Of a stretch of DNA of 20,991 bases, positions 7,658 through 17,812 are shown in pieces. The stretch lies in the NCBI GenBank assembly GCA_003223065.1, contig QHXU01000180.1, positions 1 through 20,991 of the forward strand, read 5' to 3'. The notes below the pieces were generated by a model. The model ran no database searches. It had not been told where the DNA came from and saw only the letters and a list, made by a program, of their open reading frames with translations. Origin of the DNA: Acidobacteriota bacterium. Its GTDB lineage: Bacteria > Acidobacteriota > Terriglobia > Bryobacterales > Bryobacteraceae. The position numbers and the translations under genes are program-made. Numbering within the stretch: position 1 is the stretch's first letter; every line of letters begins with the position of its first letter.

Positions 7658-8304
7658 AACACGCGGCGCTTCAGGCGCTCGATTGCGAATTTCGCCGTAT
7701 CCGCCACCGCCATCACAGTCATCACGCCGGCCTGCACCGGATCGGTTACGACGAGGTCGGCTGCGTCGGGAACGCTGCCGGCCATGTTCAGGCTTACCAC
7801 CAGCAGGCCCTGTGCGCGAACGTCGCGCACGGCCTGTTCGATCTCGCCACCCATCAGCGAGCCGGCCAGCACGATGGCCTTCACGCGCGGCAAGCGGGCG
7901 CTGGCGCGCACGGCGGCGGCCAGCGGTCTTTCACCCACCAGCGGGATCGTGTCGACCGAGATATGCTCGCCGCGAATGTTGTGGCGGTCGGCTTCGGTGA
8001 TCGCTCCCAGAGCCACTTGTCCCACCTGGGCGCCGCCGCCCATTATGATGATCCTCTTGCCGTAAACCTTGTCCATCGTCTCGACCTGGACGACGTGGCT
8101 GACCACGGTAAGCTGCGCCAAGCCCGCCACCAACGCCGCAGCCTCGCCCGGCAGTTCGATCTCGAACATAATCCGCGTCTGAGGCGGCTTTTCTTCGACG
8201 ATTTCGACGCTCAGGATGTTGCCTTGATGGCGCGCGATCACGCCGGTGAGCTCGTGCAGGATACCTGGCCCGGAGCTGGCGACGATCTCAATTCCGATCT
8301 TCAT
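7654..8304 (-). CDS. ACT-domain protein with an uncharacterised C-terminal domain
   Basis: The product has 216 residues from the ATG at 8304 (MKIGIEIVAS). Residues 1-78 form an ACT fold, with the small-ligand loop SSGPGILHELTGVIARHQGNI at 10-30; such domains usually bind amino acids. Residues 79-216 start with a glycine-rich loop GGGAQVGQVALG (89-100) and include LAGSLMGGE (146-154) and SLNMAGSVPDAADLVV (171-186), suggesting a Rossmann-like or phosphosugar-binding fold. From memory this matches the ACT-DUF5612 layout known mainly from methanogens; that needs a profile search. The start overlaps the preceding KdsC-like stop (ATGA), so the protein is likely co-translated with the phosphatase and the FGGY kinase. 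A regulatory or allosteric role in sugar-acid metabolism is inference. The upstream extension to 8337 overlaps the neighbour and was not used. Confidence 0.75.
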   Translation of the reverse strand: MKIGIEIVASSGPGILHELTGVIARHQGNILSVEIVEEKPPQTRIMFEIELPGEAAALVAGLAQLTVVSHVVQVETMDKVYGKRIIIMGGGAQVGQVALGAITEADRHNIRGEHISVDTIPLVGERPLAAAVRASARLPRVKAIVLAGSLMGGEIEQAVRDVRAQGLLVVSLNMAGSVPDAADLVVTDPVQAGVMTVMAVADTAKFAIERLKRRVF

Positions 8305-8843
8305 TCGGCTTCGTACTTGCGCAGGATGTCCGCCCAATGGCCCTGGGCGACCAGCAGCATTTCAACAACTTCGCGCACGGCTCCCGAGCCGCCGGCGGAT
8401 GCGGTGATAAAATGCGCGGCGCGTTTCACCTCCGGCCGGGCGTTTGCCGTGGCGATCGCTAGACCGACCCGTCGCATCACCACTACGTCAGTGAGATCAT
8501 CTCCGACGTAGGCGGTCTCCGCCAGCGGGATTCCGCTTTTCGCGTGAATGTCCTCCAAAACCGGGATCTTTTCGATGTGGCCCTGGTAGACATATGTCAT
8601 ACGCACCTGGCGCGCGCGCTCCTCGGTGGCCGGCGAGACCCGGCCGCTGATGACGCCCGTCTGGATGCCGTGCCAGCTAAGCCATTGCAGCGCGATACCG
8701 TCCTGCGAACTGAACGCCTTGGTCTCGACCATTTTTCCGTCGGGGCCGGGAACATTGATCAGGGCGCCGTCGGTCAGGACTCCGTCCACGTCCATCAGTA
8801 ACAGCCGAACGCGCGCGGCGCGCTGTTGAATGTCTGGATTCAT
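8301..8843 (-). CDS. kdsC: KdsC-type HAD phosphatase (KDO 8-phosphate phosphatase-like)
   Basis: This is a 180-residue capless HAD (C0) phosphatase, the normal size for KdsC, which removes phosphate from 3-deoxy-manno-octulosonate 8-phosphate during LPS inner-core synthesis. Motif I is DVDGVLTDG (nucleophile Asp18, Asp20), motif II is Ser66 in ISGR, the lysine is Lys92, and motif IV is GDDLTDVVVM (Asp115, Asp116, Asp119). AHFITASAGGSGAVREVVEMLL near the C-terminus is typical of the KdsC group and helps form the neighbour's active site in the tetramer. The ATG at 8843 overlaps the FGGY kinase stop (ATGA); an open frame running up to 9083 lies inside that kinase and is not coding. No other KDO gene is adjacent, so a different sugar-phosphate substrate is possible. 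Confidence 0.85.
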   Translation of the reverse strand: MNPDIQQRAARVRLLLMDVDGVLTDGALINVPGPDGKMVETKAFSSQDGIALQWLSWHGIQTGVISGRVSPATEERARQVRMTYVYQGHIEKIPVLEDIHAKSGIPLAETAYVGDDLTDVVVMRRVGLAIATANARPEVKRAAHFITASAGGSGAVREVVEMLLVAQGHWADILRKYEAE

Positions 8844-10318
8844 GTGCGGGTCCCAAATAGTTTCTCGTAATACGCGCGCTGTTCGCACAGCAGACGATCG
8901 TAAACGGCTTCGTGCTCCGGCACCGGACTGAACACGGCGCCGGTGGAGGCCGGTAGCGCGCTCAAATTCTTGATGGCGCCGATGCGCTCCAGCACCCACA
9001 GCGCCGCGCCCCGGCTGGAAGCCTCCGGCTCCGTGCACGCGACTACCGGACGGCAGAGCGCATCCGCCATCATCTGGGTCCATGCGGGCGAGTGCAGCAA
9101 CGCGCCCCCCGATGCGATCACTTCAGCAGGGGGAGCGAGGCGCTTCGAGAGAATCTGGTAGATGTCGCGGAAACGCAGCGCCACGGATTCAAGCGAAGCC
9201 CGCAGAATGTCAAACGGTTGGGTGGTGAGGCTCATGCCCGCGATCACGGCGCGCAGGTCGTCGCGCCAGTACGGCGAGCGCTCCCCCGAAAAGAATGGCA
9301 GCAGCATCAGGCCGTGGCCGCCTGGCGCGGCCGCCTCAAGCTTAGCCTCGACATCCTTCGGCAGCACCAGCGTGCGCTTCATCCAGGCGAACACCCCGCC
9401 GCCGTTTGAAAGAGCGCCGCCCATCACGAACCGCTTGCGGTCGACGCGGTAACAAAACAGACCTGCGGGGATCTCTATTTGCGGCGCTTCGATCACCGCG
9501 CGCATCGCGCCGGTGGTGCCCACCATCAGTGCGAAACGGCCGGGCTCGATGCAGCCGCTCCCGAGGTTATCGCAGGCCCCATCGCCGATAGGAGGGAACC
9601 ACGGCACGCCGTCGAATGACGGCCACATTCGACGATATTCGGGCCCGAGTTCCTGCTCAGGCTGGTCCATGCCGGAGGGCACGGCCAGTTGTGAGCGGCA
9701 TATTTGCAAGGCCGCCAGCATCTCATCATCGTAATCGTTGGCATTTTGATTCCAGATGCCAGTGCCCGAAACCATCGACGTCGACACAGACGCCCGGCCA
9801 AATAGCTTTTGAAAAAGGTATTCGGGAAAGCTGAGCCAGCGGTGCGTCGCGGTGAACTCAGCGGGTCGATTCTTTTGCAGCCAGAGTAGCTTCGCGGGCC
9901 AGTAACTGGCATGCGGAACGCAGCCGGTGCGAGCATGGGCGTCAGGGACGCGAGGCACCTCGGACGCGCTGCGGGTATCAAGCAGGTGTAGGATCGGCAG
10001 CGTCGGGCGTCCGTCCTCACCGACCCCCAGGAGGCTGTGCCAGAATGCGCTCCCGGCGACGGCCGCGATACGAAGCCCCGCAGCGTGTACCTGGCGGTGC
10101 AACTCGTCGAGACAATCGAGCGCGAGGCGGGCCAAGCGGTCAGGATTCACTTCGACACCGCCGTCCGGAGTGGTTTCCTCCTGATAGGGGAGATGCGCGC
10201 CATAGCCCTCCATCTGGCGCGCGCCCGCATCGAAAAGAAGCGCACGAACCGAGGAACTGCCCACATCGAGACTTACAATGAAAGAATCGGCTGTGCTCGA
10301 CCGGGTGCTCAGAACCAT
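8840..10318 (-). CDS. FGGY-family carbohydrate kinase, probably gluconokinase
   Basis: The product has 492 residues, typical for the family. The N-terminal nucleotide-fold motif SLDVGSSSVRALLFD is at residues 16-30. The catalytic base is probably Asp246 in PPIGDGACDNLGSGC. The adenosine and phosphate motifs of the second domain are VGTTGA (266-271) and ASGGALL (402-408). PFFSGERSPYW (341-351) is what I associate with the gluconate-kinase branch rather than xylulose or glycerol kinases. A gluconokinase would make the substrate of gnd, which lies nearby on the other strand. An in-frame TAA just upstream of the ATG at 10318 and the absence of a later usable start fix the start. The 5' end overlaps tilS, read in the opposite direction. 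The 3' end is coupled to the KdsC-like gene. Confidence 0.85.
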   Translation of the reverse strand: MVLSTRSSTADSFIVSLDVGSSSVRALLFDAGARQMEGYGAHLPYQEETTPDGGVEVNPDRLARLALDCLDELHRQVHAAGLRIAAVAGSAFWHSLLGVGEDGRPTLPILHLLDTRSASEVPRVPDAHARTGCVPHASYWPAKLLWLQKNRPAEFTATHRWLSFPEYLFQKLFGRASVSTSMVSGTGIWNQNANDYDDEMLAALQICRSQLAVPSGMDQPEQELGPEYRRMWPSFDGVPWFPPIGDGACDNLGSGCIEPGRFALMVGTTGAMRAVIEAPQIEIPAGLFCYRVDRKRFVMGGALSNGGGVFAWMKRTLVLPKDVEAKLEAAAPGGHGLMLLPFFSGERSPYWRDDLRAVIAGMSLTTQPFDILRASLESVALRFRDIYQILSKRLAPPAEVIASGGALLHSPAWTQMMADALCRPVVACTEPEASSRGAALWVLERIGAIKNLSALPASTGAVFSPVPEHEAVYDRLLCEQRAYYEKLFGTRT

Positions 10319-11663
10319 TTCTCGTTATAGCATGCTGGCGCCGGACGCCCGCGTCGCTGTCGCGGTGTCCGGCGGGCCTGATTCAGTGTGCCTGCTGCAT
10401 GTTCTACGCGAGCTTGCTCCCCATCTCGGTGTGACTGTGGCGGCGGTTGCGCACTTCAACCACAAGCTGCGCGGCGAGGCAGCGGAGGAAGATGAGCGCT
10501 TCGTCGGCGCGATGGCGGCCGAGATGGGCGTGCCTTTCCATCGGGCGGAAGCTGAGGTGAGTGCCTCCGCGGGGAATCTGGAGCAGGCCGCGCGCCGGGC
10601 GCGCCGAGGCTTCTTCTTCGAGTTGATGCGCGGCGGGGTGGCGGATCGCGTCGCGCTCGGTCATACGCGCGACGATCAGGCCGAAACGGTGCTCTTCCGC
10701 CTCCTGCGAGGCTCCGGTCTGGCGGGACTGGCCGGAATCTATCCGGTAACCGCGGATGGTTTCGTACGGCCCCTGATCGACAGCACGCGAAACGAAGTCG
10801 AGGGATTCCTGCGCTCGCGCGGCATTCCCAGCCGTTTCGATGCCACCAATCGGGATCCGAGGTTTGCGCGGAACCGGATTCGCCATGGCCTCTTGCCCAA
10901 GCTTCGGGACGAGTGGAACCCGAACATCGTGGACACGTTAGCGAACCTCGCTGACTTGGCGCGGGAAGAGGAGCGCTTCTGGAAAACCCAGATCGATCGT
11001 ATCGCCGGCGACACCTTCGTTGCCGGGAACCCTGGCCTTGAATTGGCCGCCGCCGCGCTGGCCGCTCTACCCAAGGCTGCCGCCCGGCGCCTGGTCCGGC
11101 ACGCGATCGCCCAGGTCAAAGGAGACCTGCGCCGTATCGAATTCAGCCATATCGAGCAGGTGCTCGTATTGGCCTCTGCGAACGCCGGAGAGGGCAAAAT
11201 CCGCCTGCCCGGCATAGACGTGATCCGGTCGTTCGACCGGCTGCGGATGGAGGCTATTGCGCCCCAAGTGCCGGTGGAAACCGTCCCGGTGGCGGTTCCG
11301 GGCCGGTACCCAGCGCCCGACGGAAACTCACAAGTCTGTTTCGAAGTTACTGAAAGCAAACGAACGACGGATATGTGTGCTAACCTGAAAGGAGAATTGT
11401 CCTGGCAGCGGATTCCCGCGCCGTTGGAGTTGCGCGGGTGGAGACCTGGCGACCACTACCGGCCGGTAGGGCAGTCGCGCGATAAAAAGGTCCAGGAAAT
11501 GTTTCAAAGGGCCCGAGTGCCCTTCTGGCAGCGGCGATTTTGGCCGATTGTTACGAGTGGAGGCAAGATCCTGTGGGCCAGGCGGTTTGGAGCGGCGAAA
11601 GAGTTCGCCGCCACCGAGGATTCGGGGCCTGTGCTCTGCGTTTGGGAGGCCAAACAACTGTAG
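10278..11663 (+). CDS. tilS: tRNA(Ile)-lysidine synthetase
   Basis: TilS attaches lysine to C34 of the CAU-anticodon isoleucine tRNA with ATP, so that it reads AUA; it is essential in most bacteria. The 461-residue product has the PP-loop SGGPDS at residues 31-36, AHFNHKLRGEAAEEDERFV at 58-76, LGHTRDDQAETVLFRLLRGSG at 127-147 and RNRIRHGLLP at 198-207, all TilS hallmarks. The C-terminal TilS-specific domain is visible from about residue 375 (LELRGWRPGDHYRPVGQSRDKKVQEMFQ). The ATG at 10278 is the longest start; GTG codons at 10293 and 10305 and the ATG at 10332 are also possible. With any start before 10318 it overlaps the divergent kinase gene. Sixty bases separate it from ftsH, a frequent neighbour of tilS in bacteria. 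Confidence 0.94.
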   Translation: MKESAVLDRVLRTISRYSMLAPDARVAVAVSGGPDSVCLLHVLRELAPHLGVTVAAVAHFNHKLRGEAAEEDERFVGAMAAEMGVPFHRAEAEVSASAGNLEQAARRARRGFFFELMRGGVADRVALGHTRDDQAETVLFRLLRGSGLAGLAGIYPVTADGFVRPLIDSTRNEVEGFLRSRGIPSRFDATNRDPRFARNRIRHGLLPKLRDEWNPNIVDTLANLADLAREEERFWKTQIDRIAGDTFVAGNPGLELAAAALAALPKAAARRLVRHAIAQVKGDLRRIEFSHIEQVLVLASANAGEGKIRLPGIDVIRSFDRLRMEAIAPQVPVETVPVAVPGRYPAPDGNSQVCFEVTESKRTTDMCANLKGELSWQRIPAPLELRGWRPGDHYRPVGQSRDKKVQEMFQRARVPFWQRRFWPIVTSGGKILWARRFGAAKEFAATEDSGPVLCVWEAKQL

Positions 11664-11723
11664 GCGTTGAATCTTTCAGTAGCGTATCAACGTCTCTATA
11701 GTAGGCGGCGAGTGGGAGAAGTC
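11664..11723 (+). promoter_or_regulatory. tilS-ftsH intergenic region with a possible -10 element
   Basis: TATAGT at 11697-11702 differs from the -10 consensus at one position and lies 21 bases before the ftsH ATG. No good -35 hexamer is present at 16-18 bases upstream, so an extra ftsH promoter is only possible. GGGAG six to seven bases before the ATG at 11724 is the ribosome-binding site. Confidence 0.3.
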
Positions 11724-13618
<1,895 letters not shown>

Positions 13619-13622
<4 letters not shown>

Positions 13623-14257
13623 TTCCGCGGTTCCCGGTTTATCTGTTCGACATCGATGGAACTCTCCTGGATTCGGCTCGCGATATCTGCGGCGCTATCC
13701 AGGACGTGCTCCTGGCCTCCGGGCGTGACGATGTCTCCCAGGCTTTCCTCCGGCGCTACATTGGCCGCCACCTCCTGGACCTGTTCCTCGATCTGGAATT
13801 TAAGCGCGAGTCGATCGACCAAATGATTGCCGATTACCGCCGCATTTACCTGCTGCGCCAGCACTCGCTGACGTCAGTGTATCCGGGCGTTGCCGAGGCT
13901 CTGCCCCGGCTTGGCGGCCGCAAGTCCACCGCAACAACCAAGGGCACGCCCACCACGCGAGCGGTTCTCGAACAGTTCGGCCTGATAGGACATTTCGATC
14001 ACGTGCAAGGCACCGACGGTTTCCCAGCCAAGCCCGAGCCCGACGTCATTCTTAAGTCGCTCGAGATTCTTGGTGCCCAGCCAGAGGAGTGTTTGCTGGT
14101 TGGAGATGCACCGGCGGACATGGAAGCAGGGCGCCGCGCGGGTGTGCGGATCTGTGCCGTGCGCTACGGCTACGGTGATCCGTCAGAGCTGGCCCGCTGG
14201 AATCCCGACTTCTGGATCGACGATCCGCGTGATTTATTAAGTGAATCGTTTGTGTAG
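13619..14257 (+). CDS. HAD hydrolase, phosphoglycolate-phosphatase-like
   Basis: This is a 212-residue HAD-IA phosphatase, the usual length for Gph. Motif I is FDIDGTLLD (Asp11, Asp13), followed by a four-helix cap of about 90 residues. Motif II lies in KSTATTKGT (102-110), the lysine is Lys138 in AKPEP, and motif IV is [11 protein letters not shown] (161-171; Asp163, Asp167). Gph removes phosphate from 2-phosphoglycolate, a by-product of DNA 3'-end repair, but the family also contains pyrophosphatase and sugar-phosphate members with the same motifs. The start is GTG, overlapping the ftsH stop (GTGA, 13619-13622), so it depends on ftsH translation. Confidence 0.82.
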
Positions 14258-14295
14258 CATCCGCATCTAAGCCAGTCAAGGCGTTGTTACTGCCG

Positions 14296-15189
14296 ATGTC
14301 GATTTCTGCCCCGCTCGCAGAGTTTGCCCTCCCGTTAATGGAAAAAGCGAAGGAAATGAGTGGAATGAGGCACGCCGGAGAACAAATCACTAAGCATTAC
14401 CTGCTCGCGAGCGATTTCGACCAAACGTTGAGCTTCAACGATTCCGGGATCATCCTAAGCGACCTGCTCGGGATATCCGGCTTTCAGGAAAGGATCTCCG
14501 GGCTTTCTCGCATCCACTTGGTACAGCAGGGCGGAGAACTGGCATACCTGATCCTTCACGATCCCGAATTTCGGTGCGTGCGGAAGGAGCATTTGATCGA
14601 AGCCGGCAAGCAGGTCCGGCTGAAAGAGAACATCCGGGTGCTTTCGCGCTTACTGAAAGGTCTGGATGGGTTACAGTTCTTCTTCTATGTGATTTCAGCG
14701 GCTCCCGAAGAGGTTATTCAATCGGCGCTCGAAGGAATCGTTCCCAAGGATCACATCTATGGAACCCGTTTTCACTACGATCCTTCCTCGGGCGAGATCC
14801 AATCGATTGTTCGCGTGCCGGCAGGCTACGGCAAGGTGGCCGTCCTTGAAGAGCTGCGGGCCAAACTGCAAGTCAGCCACGATCGAGTCATTTACGTCGG
14901 CGACGGAAGCTCCGACATTCATGTAATGCTGCACGTTCATCGCGGAGATGGGCTTACCATCGCCGCATCAGAGAACAATTACATCACCCAAATCGCCAAA
15001 CGTACCGTCCTGAGCGATGATGCTCTGAGCGTGCTGGTCCCCATCCTGGAAGAGGTCGCCGGATGGGACTCCATCCGGATCCGCGCTCTATTCGAATCGC
15101 ACGGTTTCGTGCTGCAAGAATGGGAAAAGGTTCGAACGGATTTCGTCACGATCTCCAAGACGTCTCCTGCGGCAGCCGGGAACGCCTGA
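14296..15189 (+). CDS. HAD-family phosphatase, phosphoserine-phosphatase-like
   Basis: The product has 297 residues from the ATG at 14296. The HAD core begins at residue 35: motif I is [11 protein letters not shown] (Asp40, Asp42), motif II is VISAAPEEV (Ser134), the lysine is Lys180 and motif IV is [12 protein letters not shown] (Asp203, Asp207). The helical insert after motif I and the beta-rich stretch [17 protein letters not shown] match the HAD-IB group (SerB, homoserine phosphatase, MtnX-like), but DFDQTL instead of DFDGTL and the long N- and C-terminal additions set it apart. Its substrate is unknown. The start is uncertain: an in-frame TTG is at 14284, and ATGs at 14356 and 14365 are preceded by AAGGA. 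It lies 38 bases after the Gph-like gene and ends 12 bases from the convergent hisA. Confidence 0.78.
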   Translation: MSISAPLAEFALPLMEKAKEMSGMRHAGEQITKHYLLASDFDQTLSFNDSGIILSDLLGISGFQERISGLSRIHLVQQGGELAYLILHDPEFRCVRKEHLIEAGKQVRLKENIRVLSRLLKGLDGLQFFFYVISAAPEEVIQSALEGIVPKDHIYGTRFHYDPSSGEIQSIVRVPAGYGKVAVLEELRAKLQVSHDRVIYVGDGSSDIHVMLHVHRGDGLTIAASENNYITQIAKRTVLSDDALSVLVPILEEVAGWDSIRIRALFESHGFVLQEWEKVRTDFVTISKTSPAAAGNA

Positions 15190-15201
15190 AGATGTGGCCA
15201 T

Positions 15202-15876
15202 CTATTCGTCTTTCAACGTCGATAAGTCCAATCGTCCTGTGTAGATTGCCATCCCGAGCGCCGCATGGATTCCAAGTGCGGCGAGTTCCCGAATTTCTTC
15301 TATCGCGGTGATTCCGCCTGCCGCCGTGAGCTCGTGCTGCGTAGCCGAGCGCAGACGGCGAAACCAGGCGAGGTCGGTGCCCTGCATCATGCCTTCCTTG
15401 TCCACATATGTACAGAGGAAGCCGCTACAGTAGGGCTCCAAACGGCTGACAACCTCTTCGGCCGTGAACTGTGTCGCTTCCCGCCAGCCTTTGACGACAA
15501 TTTTGCCTCCCGCTGAGTCGAGGGCGATGATGAGGCGCTCGCGTCCGACGGCTTCGCAGATCTCTGCAAGCGCCGGAGTGAACGCTGCGGTGCCGACGAT
15601 CACGCGGTGCGCTCCCTGTTCGACCAGTCTTCGTGCCCGCTCCGCAGTGCGCACACCGCCTCCCACGCGGCACTTGGCCCGCGACGCGATCAGACCCACA
15701 ACCGCCGCGTTTTCACCTGTGCCCAGGGCTGCGTCGAGATCGATCACTTGCAATTCTGGAAAAGCCGCGAACTTATGCAGCATTTCGAGCGGCGGGCCGG
15801 CTTCCAAAGCGCGATTGCGGCCCTGCACGAGCTGAACCACTTTCCCATCCATCAGGTCGATGCAAGGGATGATCAT
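15202..15876 (-). CDS. hisA: HisA: phosphoribosylformimino-AICAR-phosphate (ProFAR) isomerase
   Basis: HisA catalyses the Amadori rearrangement of ProFAR to PRFAR, the fourth step in histidine synthesis. The product is a 224-residue TIM barrel with the half-barrel repeat. The catalytic aspartates are Asp7 (PCIDLMDGK) and Asp120 ([14 protein letters not shown]). Phosphate-binding loops are VGGGVRT (71-77) and AAGGI (185-189). Thr156 in CTYVDKEG matches the active-site threonine of the Thermotoga enzyme. The protein is shorter than the usual 235-250, chiefly around residues 20-45, where a loop is condensed. The start overlaps the hisF stop (ATGA, 15873-15876). It is the last gene of the operon, and only 12 bases separate it from the convergent HAD gene. 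Confidence 0.92.
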   Translation of the reverse strand: MIIPCIDLMDGKVVQLVQGRNRALEAGPPLEMLHKFAAFPELQVIDLDAALGTGENAAVVGLIASRAKCRVGGGVRTAERARRLVEQGAHRVIVGTAAFTPALAEICEAVGRERLIIALDSAGGKIVVKGWREATQFTAEEVVSRLEPYCSGFLCTYVDKEGMMQGTDLAWFRRLRSATQHELTAAGGITAIEEIRELAALGIHAALGMAIYTGRLDLSTLKDE

Positions 15877-16631
15877 AAGCGTACCGGTGTGCCGCGCGCC
15901 GCCAAAAACTTCTTCAAATCACCGATCGTGCAGGTGCCGTAGTGAAAGATGGAAGCGGCGAGGGCTGCGTCAGCGCCCGCATTCTCGAGCACTTCGAAAA
16001 AATCCTCCGGTTTGCCAGCGCCGCCGGAAGCGATTACCGGAACGTGGGTCGCTTCGCGCACCGCTCGTGTCAGCTCGCAATCGAAGCCCGTCTGAACGCC
16101 ATCGGTATCCATCGAGGTCAGCAGGATCTCTCCGGCGCCCAACTCTTCGCCTCGCCTGGCCCACTCGACGGCGTCGAGACCCTCGTCGTCGCGCCCGCCG
16201 CGTGTATAGACGTTCCAGATACCCTCTGATCGTCTTCGTGCATCGATCGCCAGCACCACTGCTTGCGCGCCGAACTCCGCGCTGAGCTCGCGGATCAACT
16301 CCTGGCGGCGCACGGCGGCGGTATTGATGCTGACCTTATCGGCTCCGGCGTGCAAAATGCGGCGCGCATCCTCCACGGTGCGGACGCCGCCGCCGACCGT
16401 GAGGGGGATAAAGACCTCCCGGGCGGTGCGCGCCACCACGTCCACCATCGTGTCGCGATCGTCGCTCGACGCGGTGATGTCGAGAAACACGATTTCGTCG
16501 GCGCCCTGCTCGTTGTACCGCGCCGCCAGCTCGACAGGATCACCCGCGTCCCGGAGGTTTACGAAATTGACGCCTTTCACCACCCGTCCGCCGGTCACGT
16601 CGAGGCAGGGAATAATACGTTTCGCCAGCAT
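15873..16631 (-). CDS. hisF: Imidazole glycerol phosphate synthase, cyclase subunit HisF
   Basis: HisF uses ammonia from HisH to convert PRFAR into imidazole glycerol phosphate and AICAR. The product is a 252-residue TIM barrel of normal length. The catalytic aspartates are Asp11 ([13 protein letters not shown]) and Asp130 (LAIDARR). VGGGVRT (79-85) and [11 protein letters not shown] form the phosphate sites, and [14 protein letters not shown] is the second-half signature. It starts three bases after the hisH stop, consistent with balanced production of the two subunits, and overlaps hisA at its end. Confidence 0.97.
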   Translation of the reverse strand: MLAKRIIPCLDVTGGRVVKGVNFVNLRDAGDPVELAARYNEQGADEIVFLDITASSDDRDTMVDVVARTAREVFIPLTVGGGVRTVEDARRILHAGADKVSINTAAVRRQELIRELSAEFGAQAVVLAIDARRRSEGIWNVYTRGGRDDEGLDAVEWARRGEELGAGEILLTSMDTDGVQTGFDCELTRAVREATHVPVIASGGAGKPEDFFEVLENAGADAALAASIFHYGTCTIGDLKKFLAARGTPVRL

Positions 16632-16634
16632 GTT

Positions 16635-17228
16635 CTAGCTCCCGGCGAAGTTCCGCATGATCCGCAGCCCGACACCGCCCGACTTCTCAGGATGGAACTG
16701 GACGCCAAAGATGTGTCCGTGTTCGAGGACAGCCGTATAAGGAACCGTGTATACGCAAACCGCCGCCGTTTCGTTAACCGGAGGCACATAGTAGCTGTGC
16801 GCGAAGTAGACGTACGGCTTCTCAGCTCCGCCGCGCAAAAGGCGTGACTCGCGTCTGGGCTCGAGTTGGTTCCAGCCCATGTGCGGAATTCGCGCATTAC
16901 CGCTGAACTTCTTGACTAGCCCCTGATAGACTCCGAGACCGCGCTCCTCCGGAGCTTCTTCACTCGAAGCGAACAGCGCCTGCAGGCCCAGACAGATACC
17001 TAGAAACGGCACGCCCGCGCGGATCCGCTCCTTGAGTGCCTCGCGCACCCCCATCTCGTCCAGCGCGCGCATCATCTGGCCGAAGTGTCCCACGCCCGGC
17101 AGGATGATCTTTGGGGCACGCCTAAGGCCATCGGCGTCGGTCACCAGTTCATAATCCGCGCCGATTTCGCGGAGTGTGTTTTGAACCGAGCGAAGATTGC
17201 CCGCGCCATAGTCCAAGATCGAAATCAC
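16635..17228 (-). CDS. hisH: Imidazole glycerol phosphate synthase, glutaminase subunit HisH
   Basis: HisH hydrolyses glutamine and channels ammonia through the HisF barrel. With the GTG at 17228 the product has 197 residues, the family norm, and begins directly with [14 protein letters not shown]. The class-I glutamine amidotransferase triad is Cys79 (GICLGLQ), His179 and Glu181 (FHPEKSG); the oxyanion strand is PGVGHFG (44-50). The frame is open to 17309, but that extension lies inside hisB and has no homology. The GTG overlaps the hisB stop (GTGA, 17225-17228). Confidence 0.96.
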   Translation of the reverse strand: MISILDYGAGNLRSVQNTLREIGADYELVTDADGLRRAPKIILPGVGHFGQMMRALDEMGVREALKERIRAGVPFLGICLGLQALFASSEEAPEERGLGVYQGLVKKFSGNARIPHMGWNQLEPRRESRLLRGGAEKPYVYFAHSYYVPPVNETAAVCVYTVPYTAVLEHGHIFGVQFHPEKSGGVGLRIMRNFAGS

Positions 17229-17812
17229 AACAGCCCCTTCGTGGAAGGCAACTGATCCTTCAGCCGCTTGTCTTTCGAGCAGGCGTAGCGCATTGCCCGG
17301 GCAAAGCACTTGAAAATCGCCTCGATCTTGTGGTGGTTGGAGCGTCCATACAGCACCCTGGCATGCAGATTCGCGGCGGCGTGATTCACGAAGCCTCCAA
17401 AGAAATCCTCCACCAGTTCCGTCTGGAGATCGCCAACCAGACGGACCTTCACGAGGTCCTTGTAGACCAGCGCCGGTCGTCCTCCCAGATCGAGCGCCAC
17501 CACCGCCAGCGTCTCATCCATCGGCAGCACGAAATAGCCCGCGCGATTGATTCCGCGACGGTCGCGCAGGGCCTTCGCGAAGAGCTGCCCGAGCACGATT
17601 CCGGCGTCTTCCACGGTATGGTGCTGATCGACATCCAAATCGCCATCTGCGTGAAGCTTCAAGTCGAAACCGCCGTGTTTGGCGAAAAGTTCCAGCATGT
17701 GATCGAGAAAGCGGATTCCCGTGGAAATGTCGCCAGCGCCGCGCCCCTCGATTTTGAGGCTCCCGCGGATGCGCGTTTCGTTCGTGTTTCGCACAACCGA
17801 GGCGTGTCTCAT
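17225..17812 (-). CDS. hisB: Imidazoleglycerol-phosphate dehydratase
   Basis: HisB removes water from imidazole glycerol phosphate to give imidazole acetol phosphate, the HisC substrate. The 195-residue product is the stand-alone dehydratase form; it has no N-terminal phosphatase domain like that of the enterobacterial HisNB fusion. Manganese-binding repeats are FLDHML (35-40), [12 protein letters not shown] (60-71) and [11 protein letters not shown] (158-168). The start overlaps the preceding HAD gene stop (ATGA, 17809-17812). Absence of the fused phosphatase means that histidinol phosphate must be dephosphorylated by another protein, and the adjacent HAD gene is the obvious candidate. Confidence 0.96.
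   Translation of the reverse strand: MRHASVVRNTNETRIRGSLKIEGRGAGDISTGIRFLDHMLELFAKHGGFDLKLHADGDLDVDQHHTVEDAGIVLGQLFAKALRDRRGINRAGYFVLPMDETLAVVALDLGGRPALVYKDLVKVRLVGDLQTELVEDFFGGFVNHAAANLHARVLYGRSNHHKIEAIFKCFARAMRYACSKDKRLKDQLPSTKGLL

Noticed and set aside
8844..9083. N-terminal extension of the KdsC-like protein to 260 residues
   Set aside because: It lies entirely inside the FGGY kinase gene, is low-complexity, and the ATG at 8843 gives the normal KdsC length.
17229..17309. N-terminal extension of HisH
   Set aside because: It lies inside hisB and precedes the conserved start [10 protein letters not shown]; the GTG at 17228 gives the normal length.
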